Source: Verrucomicrobiales bacterium
Lineage (GTDB): Bacteria > Verrucomicrobiota > Verrucomicrobiia > Limisphaerales > J093
Assembly: GCA_024233215.1 (NCBI GenBank)
Contig: JACKPW010000026.1
Coordinates: 9,112 to 73,111, forward strand
Direction: 5' to 3'
Length of the DNA: 64,000 nucleotides
Below are positions 16,550 through 25,611 of this stretch, piece by piece (the first letter of the stretch is position 1; every line of letters starts with the position of its first letter). A program made the translations under genes and the position numbers. Below the pieces are notes generated by a model. That model did not search any database, had not been told where the DNA came from, and saw nothing but the letters and a program-made list of their open reading frames with translations.

Positions 16550-17413
16550 TCAAGGGGCTGCGGGGGTGCAGCGATCCAACGCTGCGCAGACGGCAGTGGC
16601 CTCGCCGATTTCAAGCTCCCTTAGCTTGGTCAAAACTGGTGTCCATTCGGGGCTCCCGGTTGCACTCGCATGGCTCACGATCTCGTCAGCCGCGTCCCGC
16701 ATGAGAACCCACTTGCGCAGGACATCAGCCTCCTCGGACTCGAGCTCCTTCAACAGTGCGGCGACCACGCGGACGTCCCCCCGCCGGGCGAGTCCGACGA
16801 TGGCTTCCCCGCGAATCTCGGCGTCCTCGTCCTCAGTCCGGGCAAGCAGGGCCTCACGAATGACCGGCGTGTCGGCGTCAACTTGTGAGCCCAAACCAAA
16901 GGTGGCCCAGTTGCGCACGTCTCGATCCGGGTCCGAAGTGCGGTCGACCAGCGCCGTGATGAGCCGAGAGTCGTCATAGCCATATAGGTTCGAGACGGCC
17001 GCCACTCTGACTTTGGGATCGGCGTGCGTGCTCAGTCGCGTCAGCGGTTCGACTGCCCTTGCGTCCCGGTGGCTGCCCAGGGCGGAGGCGATCGAGGCCA
17101 GCACCAAGGGGTCGCTCTCCACCGGCAACATTTGCAGCAGGATGCCGACGCACTTGGGCCCGGCGAACTTCTCTCCGACCCAACCCTGGCCGAGGATGGT
17201 TGCCGCCGCCTCCCGACATCGGAGATCCGTGCTCCGGCTGAGCGCTTGGACCTCATTGAGGATCCAGGGTAATCGTCGTTGGAGGATCGCGATCGGCTTC
17301 CAGTAGCCCTCGTCGTCCCGGTCCGGATCACTCGCCAGCGCCAGCGCCAGCAACTCGTCCGTCGAGCGCGGATCGTCACGGAATTCGGAGCCAGGATTGG
17401 GTTGGCTGTTCAT
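16550..17413 (-). CDS. HEAT-repeat protein
   Basis: The 287-residue protein is built of helical HEAT-like repeats. Examples are DLRCREAAATILGQ, DPLVLASIASALGSHRD, DPKVRVAAVSNLYG, DRDVRNWATFGLGSQ and DAEIRGEAIVGLARRGD, roughly every 33-36 residues from ~60 to 235. No signal peptide or catalytic motif was found, so it is a cytosolic scaffold or binding protein. It lies between hen1 and the membrane hydrolase in the same orientation, which hints that it belongs to the cluster. HEAT proteins are not a standard part of Pnkp-Hen1 operons. Confidence 0.85.
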   Translation of the reverse strand: MNSQPNPGSEFRDDPRSTDELLALALASDPDRDDEGYWKPIAILQRRLPWILNEVQALSRSTDLRCREAAATILGQGWVGEKFAGPKCVGILLQMLPVESDPLVLASIASALGSHRDARAVEPLTRLSTHADPKVRVAAVSNLYGYDDSRLITALVDRTSDPDRDVRNWATFGLGSQVDADTPVIREALLARTEDEDAEIRGEAIVGLARRGDVRVVAALLKELESEEADVLRKWVLMRDAADEIVSHASATGSPEWTPVLTKLRELEIGEATAVCAALDRCTPAAP

Positions 17414-17583
17414 CGTTCATTCCTTTCAAACACCTCTATCTCGGCCACGCTTCGTCCTCACAGGCAAAACCAGGGAAGCGCGGTGACGCGGTCCTCCAGC
17501 GCCAGGGGGGTTTGGCCGCGGCAAAACATACAGTGGACTTTCAAATAGTCGTCCGATTTGAAAACCAACCACCGAAAAGGGAC

Positions 17584-19077
17584 TCATGTCGCCTGCCTCT
17601 CAAAGATCCCCATCTGGGTCGGGGCACCGACGGCCGCGTCTTCCGGGCCGACCGGCAGGAAGCGGACACGGTAGCCGAATCGCTCCGCCACGGCGTTGGC
17701 CCAGGTTTGGAACTCGGCGCGGGTCCATTCGAAGCGGTGGTCGCGATGGCGGAATTTACCGGCGGGAAGCGTTTCCCATTTCACGTTGTACTCCCGGTTG
17801 GGTGTGGTCACCACGACCGTGCCGGGCCGGGCGAACTCGAAGAGCACCCGTTCGAACGACGCCAACCGCGGCGGATCGAGGTGTTCGATCACCTCCACCA
17901 CGGACGCCCCATCGAAGCCGGTCAGCCGTGCGTCCCGGTACATCAACGAGCCGTGCAACAACCCGATACGCGCCTTCTGTTTCGGCGGCATGCGGTCCAG
18001 GTGCAGCCGGTCGGCGGCGGTTTCGAGGGAGTGATGCGACACGTCCATTCCGAGGATGCGCGTGAACTGACGCTCCTTCAGCAACGCCCGGAGCAGCTTG
18101 CCCTCGCCACAACCGAGGTCGACCACCGAGGTTGCGCCACTCCCCTTGAGCACCGCCAGCACCGAGCCAAGCCGTTGCTCATTGAGCGAGGGGGCCCTCT
18201 CCTCTGGCGTCGGTTCCTGCTCTTTGGGCGAACCTTCAGGCGGTGTGGCCGGGATCGACTGAGGGAGTGTTTCCACACTGTATTCCAGGGCCGCTTCCTC
18301 GGCGGCTTTCAACCCGGCCGTTTCGTCCGGGTCCGTTCCCGCGTCATCGGCCAGCTGGGCCAGGGCGTCGTTGACCAGCCCGCGTTGGTGCTTGAGGTAC
18401 CGACGCGTGATGGCGGCGCGTTCGGGGTGGGTCGAGAGCCATCCCTCGCCGTGTCGCATGAGCTTGGCGACTTCCTCATCGCCCACCCAATAATGCTTGT
18501 CGTTGTCGAGGACGGGAATCAACACGTAGAGGTGGCTCAACACCTGGTGGAGCGGCTGCGTGGTTTCCAGCTCCAACCGGTGGAAGCCGCTTTCGCCCCA
18601 GTCGGGGAACTGCTCGTCCAACGGCAGGCGCGTGGCATGCACTTCATAACCCAGCGGTTCCCAGAGCCGATGCAGAAGGTCCGTGCCCCCGCGACTCGGA
18701 ACGGCGGGTAGCACGACCCGCAAGGGGATCGGGTGTTGCGCGAGTTCGGGGCGTTCCTTGCAGGCTCCGGACATCGCGGTCCCGAACACGTCGGCGATGG
18801 CCACGCTGAGAAACGACGACGCGGCATACGGACGGTCGTTGACGTATTGGTCGAGCAGGCCGCCTTCCCCCGCCGGGCCGCGCCGGTTGCGCACCAGGCC
18901 CACGGGATCCACCTCCACCAGCAACGCCGCCGTGCACCGTTCCTCGCCTGCTTCCGGATAGAACACGTGGGCCCGGCCGAACGACAGGTTGAAGGACTGA
19001 GCCCGCGCCGGGTTTTTCCGGAGCAGGTAACCCAGGTCGGTGGCCGGCCGGTGTGTCGTCGTCAGCGTGAGGAGCAT
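17584..19077 (-). CDS. hen1: 3'-terminal RNA ribose 2'-O-methyltransferase Hen1
   Basis: The start at ATG 19077 (MLLTLTTTHRPATDLGYLLR) matches the conserved bacterial Hen1 N terminus. The longer in-frame extension to 19296 is low-complexity. The protein is 497 residues. The N-terminal half is the Hen1-N ligase-activating domain (DLGYLLRKNPARAQSFNL). The C-terminal half is the methyltransferase, with SAM motif VVDLGCGEGK (~319), the metal-binding EVIEHLD (~395), and RHRDHRFEW (~440). Hen1 methylates the 2'-OH at the 3' end of a cut RNA before Pnkp ligates it, which makes the repaired tRNA resistant to the same ribotoxin. It is the first gene of the cluster but is separated from pnkp by three other genes (about 3.1 kb). 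Confidence 0.95.
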   Translation of the reverse strand: MLLTLTTTHRPATDLGYLLRKNPARAQSFNLSFGRAHVFYPEAGEERCTAALLVEVDPVGLVRNRRGPAGEGGLLDQYVNDRPYAASSFLSVAIADVFGTAMSGACKERPELAQHPIPLRVVLPAVPSRGGTDLLHRLWEPLGYEVHATRLPLDEQFPDWGESGFHRLELETTQPLHQVLSHLYVLIPVLDNDKHYWVGDEEVAKLMRHGEGWLSTHPERAAITRRYLKHQRGLVNDALAQLADDAGTDPDETAGLKAAEEAALEYSVETLPQSIPATPPEGSPKEQEPTPEERAPSLNEQRLGSVLAVLKGSGATSVVDLGCGEGKLLRALLKERQFTRILGMDVSHHSLETAADRLHLDRMPPKQKARIGLLHGSLMYRDARLTGFDGASVVEVIEHLDPPRLASFERVLFEFARPGTVVVTTPNREYNVKWETLPAGKFRHRDHRFEWTRAEFQTWANAVAERFGYRVRFLPVGPEDAAVGAPTQMGIFERQAT

Positions 19078-19338
19078 GGGGAGAGAGTGCCTTCCGGCGG
19101 TCGAATTGTCAGCACCGCCTGCCCGGGCCTTGTCAGTCCGCCTCGGCGCTTCCTCCACGAACCCCCAAAGGTCCACCATGACCCTGCGACGCGGTAACGG
19201 TGCACTTCGCCCAGGCAAGAGTCTTCCTACAGCACCCCACCCCGTTTGTAGTGGCCTGCCGGTCGGCCGCAGGCACAATTGCCGCTGACGAACCACCCCG
19301 GTTTCCCGGTTACGTCGGATTCATTGGAAAGGCGTCTC

Positions 19339-20118
19339 ATGATCAATGTCGCGGATGTGAGTCATCACTACGGATTGCGCCCGGTGCTGAGCCACCTCGA
19401 TCTCCGTGTTTCGCGCGGCGAACTGGTCGCGATCATGGGGCCGAATGGGGTGGGCAAAAGCACGCTCCTCGGTGTGATCACCGGCCTGATCGCACCTGCC
19501 AAAGGTCACGTTGAAATCAACGGCCTGCGCCGGCGTGCCAGTGAAGGAACCGAGCTGCAGATCCGCCGGCAGATGGTCTTCCTGCCGGACCATCCCTGGT
19601 TGCCGCACCAGCTGACAGTCCGCGAATGGCTGCTCGCGGTCGGCCAGCTGTATGACGTCGATGCCGACCGGCTGATGGACCACATCGGGCGACTGCTGGA
19701 GCTTTTTCAACTCACGGAGAAGGGGGATGCACCGATTCGCTCCTGTTCCAACGGGCAGAAGAAGAAGATCGCCATCTGCGGAACCCTGGTCACGGACGCG
19801 CCGATACTGGTCTTGGATGAGCCGTTCACCGGCGGCTTGGATCCCTCGGCCATCCTGGCCCTGCGCCGGGTTCTGAAGCACCTGGCCGACCGCGAGGATG
19901 TGACCGTGGTCATGGCTTCGCAGATCCCGGAGATGGTGGAGCATCTGGCCCATCGCATCGCCGTCCTGAGCGGCACGCGCCTCATCGCCTGTGACACCCT
20001 GGATGGGCTACGCGCCAGGGCGGACTGTCAAGGCGCCTTGCCCGAAGTGTTTGAGAAGCTTGTCCATCCTCGAACGCTTGAGCACATCGAACACTATTTC
20101 AACCGACCCAAGGCATGA
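19339..20118 (+). CDS. ABC transporter ATP-binding protein
   Basis: The start at ATG 19339 (MINVADVSHHYGLRPVLSHL) has the ribosome-binding site GGAAAGG seven bases upstream. The 259-residue ATPase has Walker A GPNGVGKST, the Q-loop region MVFLPDHPWL, a degenerate signature segment (IRSCSNGQKKKIAI instead of LSGGQ-R), Walker B ILVLDEPFTGGLDP, and the H-loop replaced by Q (VVMASQIPEM). The changed signature and H-loop are typical of export/ABC-2-type subunits. It overlaps the permease gene by 4 bases (ATGA). Because that permease is broken by an IS66 element, the transporter is likely non-functional. Confidence 0.9.
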   Translation: MINVADVSHHYGLRPVLSHLDLRVSRGELVAIMGPNGVGKSTLLGVITGLIAPAKGHVEINGLRRRASEGTELQIRRQMVFLPDHPWLPHQLTVREWLLAVGQLYDVDADRLMDHIGRLLELFQLTEKGDAPIRSCSNGQKKKIAICGTLVTDAPILVLDEPFTGGLDPSAILALRRVLKHLADREDVTVVMASQIPEMVEHLAHRIAVLSGTRLIACDTLDGLRARADCQGALPEVFEKLVHPRTLEHIEHYFNRPKA

Positions 20119-20213
20119 AGCGGCTGAGTCTCCTCCATTCCAACAGCGTCTGGCCACCCCCGGGAGCAACCCTGCTGATCGCGGTCCTGTACGGTGTTCT
20201 CGAGGCGAGGTAA
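20115..20213 (+). pseudogene. ABC permease, 5' fragment ended by IS66 insertion
   Basis: The frame begins MKRLSLLHSNSVWPPPGATL and reaches ...YGVLEAR before running into the IS at 20210, where it meets a TAA. Removing the IS and one target copy rejoins it in frame with the 3' part as GVLEASLMLID. Confidence 0.85.
20202..20209. repeat. IS66 target site duplication, left copy
   Basis: GAGGCGAG occurs here and again at 22073-22080, directly outside the terminal inverted repeats. Eight bases is the normal duplication length for IS66-family elements. Confidence 0.9.
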
Positions 20214-20300
20214 TGCCTCAGTTATGCCCGGTTGCCCGAGGTGGGTGCCGAGTTCTTTTTTTTCTTGTGGTGTATGTATGTTGTATGGCATACATGTCTC

Positions 20301-20648
20301 ATGCCTGCTCGCCCGCGTGCCGCCGACACTCTTCACCGGGAGTTCCTCGATCAACTCGCCGCCCTCTGGCCACCTTTCAAAGGCTCGCTGACCGAGGTGC
20401 GCAAGCCCTGCATCCGTCCCAACTGCCCCGCCTGTGCGCGCGGCGACAAACATCCCGCCTTCCTCTGGACCTTCCGCGCCCAGGGTCGCCGGCACTGTCT
20501 CTACGTTCCCGCTGAGTTGGTCGCGCAAGTCCGCCAGGGCTTGGACAACGGCCGCCGTCTCGAGGAGTGGCTGGCGGAACTGGGACCGACCTGGTTGCGC
20601 GGCTGGCGGCAGCAACGGGATGCGGCCCCAAGGAAATCGAAAGGCTGA
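20301..20648 (+). CDS. DUF6788-like IS accessory protein
   Basis: The start at ATG 20301 (MPARPRAADTLHREFLDQLA) gives 115 residues. The core has a four-cysteine pattern, VRKPCIRPNCPACARG, followed by KHPAFLWTFRAQGRRHCLYVP and a basic tail. This pattern is seen in DUF6788 proteins, which often travel with transposons. It may be a zinc-binding DNA-binding partner of the transposase. The 3' end overlaps the transposase start in another frame, so the two are translated as a unit. Confidence 0.75.
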   Translation: MPARPRAADTLHREFLDQLAALWPPFKGSLTEVRKPCIRPNCPACARGDKHPAFLWTFRAQGRRHCLYVPAELVAQVRQGLDNGRRLEEWLAELGPTWLRGWRQQRDAAPRKSKG

Positions 20649-22038
20649 GCCCACGAGTCTTCATCGCCTCAACTACTGTCCGCAGTGTCTCCAGAAGCAG
20701 CAGGAGATCGATCGGCTGCGCGAGGAGAACGCCCGCCTTAAAGGCCGGCTCCGTTACCAAGAGCGTAGCGCCCGGGAAGGTCCCTTCGGTTCCTCCACCC
20801 CCTCGGCGAAAGTCCCGATCAAGCCGAGTGCAGCGCCGGACCAACCGCCGCGCCGGGGCGGTGCCCGGCCCGGTCATCGGGGGCACGGGCGTGGAACGGT
20901 GAGCGCTGCCCAAGCCGACCGGGTGCAGCGGATTCCGGTTGGCCCGCATTGTCCCCAGTGCGGAGGACCGCTGCAGGACAAAGGCGTCGCCGCGCGCAGC
21001 GTGCTCGACGTGGAACCCTTGCGGCGCCAGACCCTCCACTATCAGCTAGAACAGAAGTATTGTCCCCACTGTCGTCAGGCCGTCTCCGCACGAGCGCCGG
21101 GGGTTCTGCCGCGGCACCTGCTGGGCAACCGGCTGCTGGCGCATGTCGCGGTGCAGCACTATGTCCACGGGGTGACACTGGGGCAGTTGGAAAGCCAGTT
21201 GCACGTGGGCTACGGCACCCTGATGGGGGCGTTGCATCAGCTGGCCCGCCGCTTGGAACCGGTGATTGAACGACTGGTCCGGGAGTATCGCCAGGCCCCA
21301 GTCAAGCACGCCGATGAGACCGGGTGGCGGACCGACGGGCGCAACGGCTACGCCTGGCTCTTCTGCACCGACACGATCAGTCTGTTTCGCTTTCGGCAGA
21401 CCCGTTCCGCCCAGGTCGCCCACCAGGTGCTGGGGACCCGGCGATTGGGCGGGGTGCTGGTGGTGGACCGTTACCACGGCTACAACCGGTCTCCCTGCGC
21501 CCTCCAGTACTGCTATGCGCACTTGTTACGAGACGTGGGGGACCTGGAGAAGGAGTTCCCCGATCAGCCCGAGATCCAGCGATTTGTGGCCGCCCTGGCT
21601 CCGCTCCTGGCCCGGGCGATGCACTTGCGGGGATTGCAACTGACCCCAGCGCAATTCCGGAAGCAAGCCGCTCAGACCCGCGCCGAGATCCAAGCGGTGA
21701 CGAAGGCCCAGGCTCAACACCCGGCCATTCAGAAATTCCAGAATATCTTCCGCGAAAAGGGCCACCGGCTCTACCACTGGGCGAAGAACCGGGACATCCC
21801 CGCCGACAATAACCGCGCCGAGCGGGAACTGCGCCCCCTGGTCATTGCCCGCAAGATCAGTTTCGGCTCCCAGTCCGAAGCGGGCGCACGTACGCGGGAA
21901 GTCTTGATGAGTGTGCTTCACACGATGCGCAAGCGCACCGGGGATGTCACCGCAACCTTCCAAGACGCCTTGGATCGTTTGATCCAAGAACCTCAACTCG
22001 ATCTCTACCCACTGCTCTTCCGCTGCGACTCCTCCTGA
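20620..22038 (+). CDS. IS66-family transposase (TnpC-like)
   Basis: ATG 20620 is the most credible start (MRPQGNRKAEPTSLHRLNYC), 472 residues. The order is: a Cys pair and coiled coil (CPQCLQKQQEIDRLREENARL), a zinc-finger segment (CPQCGGPLQDKG and CPHCRQAVSA), then the DDE domain with HADETGWRTDGR, VVDRYHGYN and the C-terminal DNNRAERELRP carrying the catalytic Glu. No internal stops or frameshifts are seen, so the enzyme should be active. The element lacks the separate tnpA/tnpB genes of classical IS66 and instead carries the DUF6788 gene. This resembles the ISBst12-like branch. Confidence 0.93.
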   Translation: MRPQGNRKAEPTSLHRLNYCPQCLQKQQEIDRLREENARLKGRLRYQERSAREGPFGSSTPSAKVPIKPSAAPDQPPRRGGARPGHRGHGRGTVSAAQADRVQRIPVGPHCPQCGGPLQDKGVAARSVLDVEPLRRQTLHYQLEQKYCPHCRQAVSARAPGVLPRHLLGNRLLAHVAVQHYVHGVTLGQLESQLHVGYGTLMGALHQLARRLEPVIERLVREYRQAPVKHADETGWRTDGRNGYAWLFCTDTISLFRFRQTRSAQVAHQVLGTRRLGGVLVVDRYHGYNRSPCALQYCYAHLLRDVGDLEKEFPDQPEIQRFVAALAPLLARAMHLRGLQLTPAQFRKQAAQTRAEIQAVTKAQAQHPAIQKFQNIFREKGHRLYHWAKNRDIPADNNRAERELRPLVIARKISFGSQSEAGARTREVLMSVLHTMRKRTGDVTATFQDALDRLIQEPQLDLYPLLFRCDSS

Positions 22039-22072
22039 TTCCCCCGCCTGCCGGGCATAACTGAGGCATTAC

Positions 22073-23179
22073 GAGGCGAGTCTCATGCTCATTGACATTG
22101 CCTTGAGGGACCGTGGGGTGTCTTTCAACGACTTGGCAGAGGTGAGGACCGTGCGGACGGTGTCTTTGTGCGGGGTCGCCGTGGCGTACGCGATCTATCG
22201 ATTGGGCTGGTTTCATCCGGCCTGCCAGCCAACCTATGCGAGGTGGTTGAGCTTGACGCCGTGGAAAGCCGGAAAGCCGCTTCCGTTGGGTCCGGTGCAT
22301 CCGGTCTGGCAGGACGCCGTCGTTCTCGGCGTGCTTGTCGTGCTGGCGGGATGGCGCGCTCACGCCGACCCGACCCTGCCTCTGAAGAGCTTCGGTCTGG
22401 CCTATCTGATCCTGATGACTGCCCTGCTCGCGGTCACCCGAAGAAGGCTGGCTCGACTGGCACTGGGATTCCTGTGGCCGGCACTGCTTCTGCCCGATTT
22501 GGATGAGCCGGTCCGTGCGACGCTGGTTGTGGCGATCGTCGTGGTGGTCTGGCTGGGACACCGAGGGAGTCTGAAGGCATTTCCCTGGGAACCTCTGTCT
22601 CCCGGGGAACCCCCGGTGGCTTCCATTCTACAAGTCGAGTTCCCGGTGGGTGGCAGTCGGGCAACCGTGCCGCAGCTCCAGGTGGGTTGGCCCTTCCAGG
22701 CATTGTCCCCGAAGGTCCATTACTGGTCCATCTCAACGGCGGCGGGCCTCCTGCTGAGTGCGTTGATGGGCTGGTGGTGTTTCTGCCTGATCCTTCGTTT
22801 CGAGATCGAGCCGGTCCCGGAAGTCGTGTTGTTCCTCACGTTGTTTGCCGCGTTCTTCCGGTGGGGGATTTACCGGGACAGGTGGGGGCCACCGTTCAAC
22901 CTCGCGGGCCGCATCGCCAGCAGGCGGATCGTGCTGCCCGGATTCGACAAGATCCTGCTGACGCCGCTCGCAGCGGTGCTGGTGGCAATCGTCGGAGCCG
23001 TGGCGATCCGGTATTCGGGATCGTGGCACCCGGCTGTGGAGTCAGCCGTGATCGCTTTGGTCTGTGGGGTATTGTCCATCGGAGGCCCCACCCTCCGCAG
23101 CTGGAACCTGACCGGCTACCATCGCTGGCGGCTTCCAGCGAGAGCGACCGGCAGAAAGTCGCAGTTGCGACCCCTGTGA
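22073..23179 (+). pseudogene. ABC permease, 3' fragment downstream of IS66
   Basis: The frame resumes at the right target copy (GAGGCGAGTCTCATG) and runs 364 codons from the internal ATG at 22085. About nine hydrophobic segments are visible, for example VVLGVLVVLAGW, ATLVVAIVVVVWLG and LLTPLAAVLVAIVGAVA. It follows the ABC ATPase, so it is the membrane subunit of an ABC-2-like exporter. It has lost its first ~32 codons to the insertion. A truncated product could start at 22085 but would lack the first membrane region. The cargo is unknown. Confidence 0.8.
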
Positions 23180-23208
23180 AGAAAGCAGCAGGTTCGGCGG
23201 CCTATGGC

Positions 23209-23243
23209 GTTCCCGGCCAATCAATCCCGGGCTTGCCGGGAAC
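23209..23243 (+). terminator. Possible hairpin terminator after the permease
   Basis: GTTCCCGG (23209-23216) pairs with CCGGGAAC (23236-23243) across a 19-base loop, 30 bases after the permease stop. No T-run follows, so the terminator role is uncertain. Confidence 0.3.
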
Positions 23244-23322
23244 CGCGGGCCGCCTAGACTCGGGGACATCGCTGGTCGCACGGCGTGGTGCCGCGTGTCA
23301 CAGCCCCTGAACCCGCACGGTC

Positions 23323-24321
23323 ATGGTCCGGTCGTTTGCATTTACCACGCAGGGCCGCCTGCACACGAAGGACATCGAGGCCTTCCTCATGCCGACGTTG
23401 CTGGCGGACACAAATCTGTTCCTGTGGGTCGACCTGGAGGATCCGACGCCGGAGGAGACGAAGTTCTACCTTGAGGAGGTGTTCCGGTTTCACCCGCTGT
23501 CGATCGAGGACTGCGTGGTGGAGAATTCCTCGCCCAAGGTGGAGGAGTACCAACCGAAGGAGGGCGACCATTTCACGCCCTACCTCTTCATCGTGATCCA
23601 CGCGGTGGACTACAGCCGGCAGGACGGCGTGTTCGCCACCAGCGAGCTCAATTTCTTTCTCGGACGCAACTTCCTGGTGACCTACCACGAGTCCCCCCTG
23701 AAGAGCGTCAACCTGACCGCGGACCGCTGTGTGCGGGGCACGGTCCACGCCGCCAAGGCGCCGGACCGGGTGGCGCAAATGCTGTTGGACCTGATTGTGG
23801 ACGGCTACAAGCCGGCGCTGGACGAGCTGTCGATGGAGATCGGGGAGCTGGAGGAGAAGGTCCTCATCGAACCGACGCGCGACACGCTGAACAAGCTCAT
23901 CCAGGTGAAGAAGGAGGTGTTCCACCTGCGCCAGATCATCGGCCCCCAGCGCGAGGTCCTGGCCCGCTTCGCCAGCGGCGAGTTCAAGCTCATCCGCCCC
24001 CATCTGCTGCCCTACTTCCGTGACGTCTACGACGGGCTCTTTCGCATCGCCGGCCTGGCGCAATCCTACACCGACTCCCTCACCGGCATCCTGCAGGTGT
24101 ACCTGAGCATGTCGTCGAACCAGACCGGTGAGGTGATGAAACTGCTCACGATGATCACGGTGATCACCGCGCCCATGATGATGGTGGGAACGTGGTACGG
24201 GATGAACTTCCATGACATGCCCGAGACCAAGCTGGCGCACGGCTACCTGGTGGCGGTGGGATTGACCGCCATCACCACGGTTCTCACCTTCCTCTACTTC
24301 AAGAAACGGCACTGGCTCTGA
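23323..24321 (+). CDS. corA: CorA-family magnesium/cobalt transporter
   Basis: The 332-residue protein has a long soluble alpha/beta N-terminal domain and two C-terminal membrane helices. The signature YGMNF (GTWYGMNFHDMPE) lies between them, as in the ion-selective pore loop of CorA. The basic tail KKRHWL follows the last helix. CorA forms a pentameric channel for Mg2+ or Co2+/Ni2+ uptake. The start ATG 23323 lies 144 bases after the permease gene. The histidine kinase gene begins 9 bases after its stop, so the two are co-transcribed. Confidence 0.95.
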   Translation: MVRSFAFTTQGRLHTKDIEAFLMPTLLADTNLFLWVDLEDPTPEETKFYLEEVFRFHPLSIEDCVVENSSPKVEEYQPKEGDHFTPYLFIVIHAVDYSRQDGVFATSELNFFLGRNFLVTYHESPLKSVNLTADRCVRGTVHAAKAPDRVAQMLLDLIVDGYKPALDELSMEIGELEEKVLIEPTRDTLNKLIQVKKEVFHLRQIIGPQREVLARFASGEFKLIRPHLLPYFRDVYDGLFRIAGLAQSYTDSLTGILQVYLSMSSNQTGEVMKLLTMITVITAPMMMVGTWYGMNFHDMPETKLAHGYLVAVGLTAITTVLTFLYFKKRHWL

Positions 24322-24330
24322 CCCCTCTGC

Positions 24331-25605
24331 ATGCCGGCGTCGAATTCCAGCTTTCTCGACAAGGTCCTCGGCCGGCTCGACCGCCTGGACGCCGGCGACC
24401 TGCAAAAGGTCGTCCACCGGCTTGCCGAGGAACGCAGCCTGCTCGACACGTTGTTCAACACCATCGAGGACGGCGTGGTGGTGGTGGATGCCGCGGGACG
24501 AATCGACTACTTCAACCAGGCCGCCTCACGTTTGCTTGGACTCTCCCCGCGCGAAGCCGAGGGCGGGCAGGTCCAGCGTTTTCTGCCTGAGGTCGACTGG
24601 GACCGCGTGCTGGCGCCGGGCCAGAAGGGGGTGGTGCGCCACGAGGTGGAGATCAGTTACCCGCGACCGCGGTTTCTGAGTGTGTTCGTCGCGCCGCTGG
24701 ACGTGGAATCGAGCGGACGGGAGGGCGTGGCATTGGTGATTCACGATGCCACCGAGGCCCGGCAGAAGACCTTCGAAGCCATCGAAAGCGAACGCACCGA
24801 GGCGCTTCGCCTGCTGGCGTCCAGCGTCGCGCACGAGATCGGCAACCCGCTGAACGCGCTGCACATCCACCTGCAACTGCTCGAACGCGAGGTGCGGCGG
24901 CTGAAGCAGTTCACCCGGGGCGCCCCGGCCAGTCCGGCCGCCCGACGCCAACGCGCCCACCGGCTGCCCGGCGTGGACGACATCGATTCCTTCCATGACA
25001 AGGCGAAGCAGTATCTCGAGGTGGCCAAGGGCGAGATCACGCGGCTCGACTACATCATCACGCAGTTCCTCCAGGCCATGCGGCATTCCCAGCCAAACGT
25101 GCGGGCCGCCTCGCTCAACGAAGTCGTGATGGAAACGCTGGAGCTGCTTCGACCGGAACTCGAGAACCGCCAGCAGATGGTCCAGGAGGAATTGGCGCGC
25201 GCGTTGCCGGATGCGGCCTTCGATCCCGTCCAGCTCAAGCAGGTGCTCGTGAACCTGGTGAAGAACTCCATGCAGGCCATGTCCCGCGGCGGGGTGCTCA
25301 CTGTGAAGACCGGGCAGGCGGGCGACGGCGTGTGGGTCAGTGTGACCGACACCGGCGGCGGCATCAGCCAGGAACAGCTCACCCGGATCTTCGAGCCGTT
25401 CTACACCACCAAGAAGAAGGGAACCGGCCTGGGCCTGATGATCGTCCAGCGGATCATCCGTGATCACGGGGGCACCATCGAAGTGGAAAGCCACACCGGC
25501 CAGGGCACCACCTTCCGCCTGTGGCTGCCGCTCCACGAACGGCAACCCCGATTGCTCAATCCGGCGCCTGCCCAGGCCGTATCGGACGCCGGAGGCTCGG
25601 AGTAA
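24331..25605 (+). CDS. PAS-domain sensor histidine kinase
   Basis: The 424-residue protein lacks membrane segments, so it is a soluble kinase. An N-terminal helix is followed by a PAS domain (ERSLLDTLFNTIEDGVVVVD, residues ~36-135). The dimerisation/phosphoacceptor region has the H-box SSVAHEIGNPLNAL (~174-187), and a 50-residue insert separates its two helices. The catalytic domain has the N-box LKQVLVNLVKNSMQAM, the G1 motif DTGGGI and G2 GTGLGL. It probably phosphorylates a response regulator encoded elsewhere, since none is adjacent. It is likely in an operon with corA. The 3' end abuts the tandem repeat array. Confidence 0.95.
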   Translation: MPASNSSFLDKVLGRLDRLDAGDLQKVVHRLAEERSLLDTLFNTIEDGVVVVDAAGRIDYFNQAASRLLGLSPREAEGGQVQRFLPEVDWDRVLAPGQKGVVRHEVEISYPRPRFLSVFVAPLDVESSGREGVALVIHDATEARQKTFEAIESERTEALRLLASSVAHEIGNPLNALHIHLQLLEREVRRLKQFTRGAPASPAARRQRAHRLPGVDDIDSFHDKAKQYLEVAKGEITRLDYIITQFLQAMRHSQPNVRAASLNEVVMETLELLRPELENRQQMVQEELARALPDAAFDPVQLKQVLVNLVKNSMQAMSRGGVLTVKTGQAGDGVWVSVTDTGGGISQEQLTRIFEPFYTTKKKGTGLGLMIVQRIIRDHGGTIEVESHTGQGTTFRLWLPLHERQPRLLNPAPAQAVSDAGGSE

Positions 25606-25611
25606 CGAACG

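Larger units (their letters stand above)
20210..22072 (+). mobile_element. IS66-family insertion sequence, 1863 bp, intact
   Basis: Perfect 22-bp terminal inverted repeats begin GTAATGCCTCAGTTATGCCC at 20210 and mirror at 22051-22072. An 8-bp duplication (GAGGCGAG) flanks the element. It carries a DUF6788 gene and the DDE transposase. The perfect repeats and duplication suggest a recent insertion. Confidence 0.95.
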
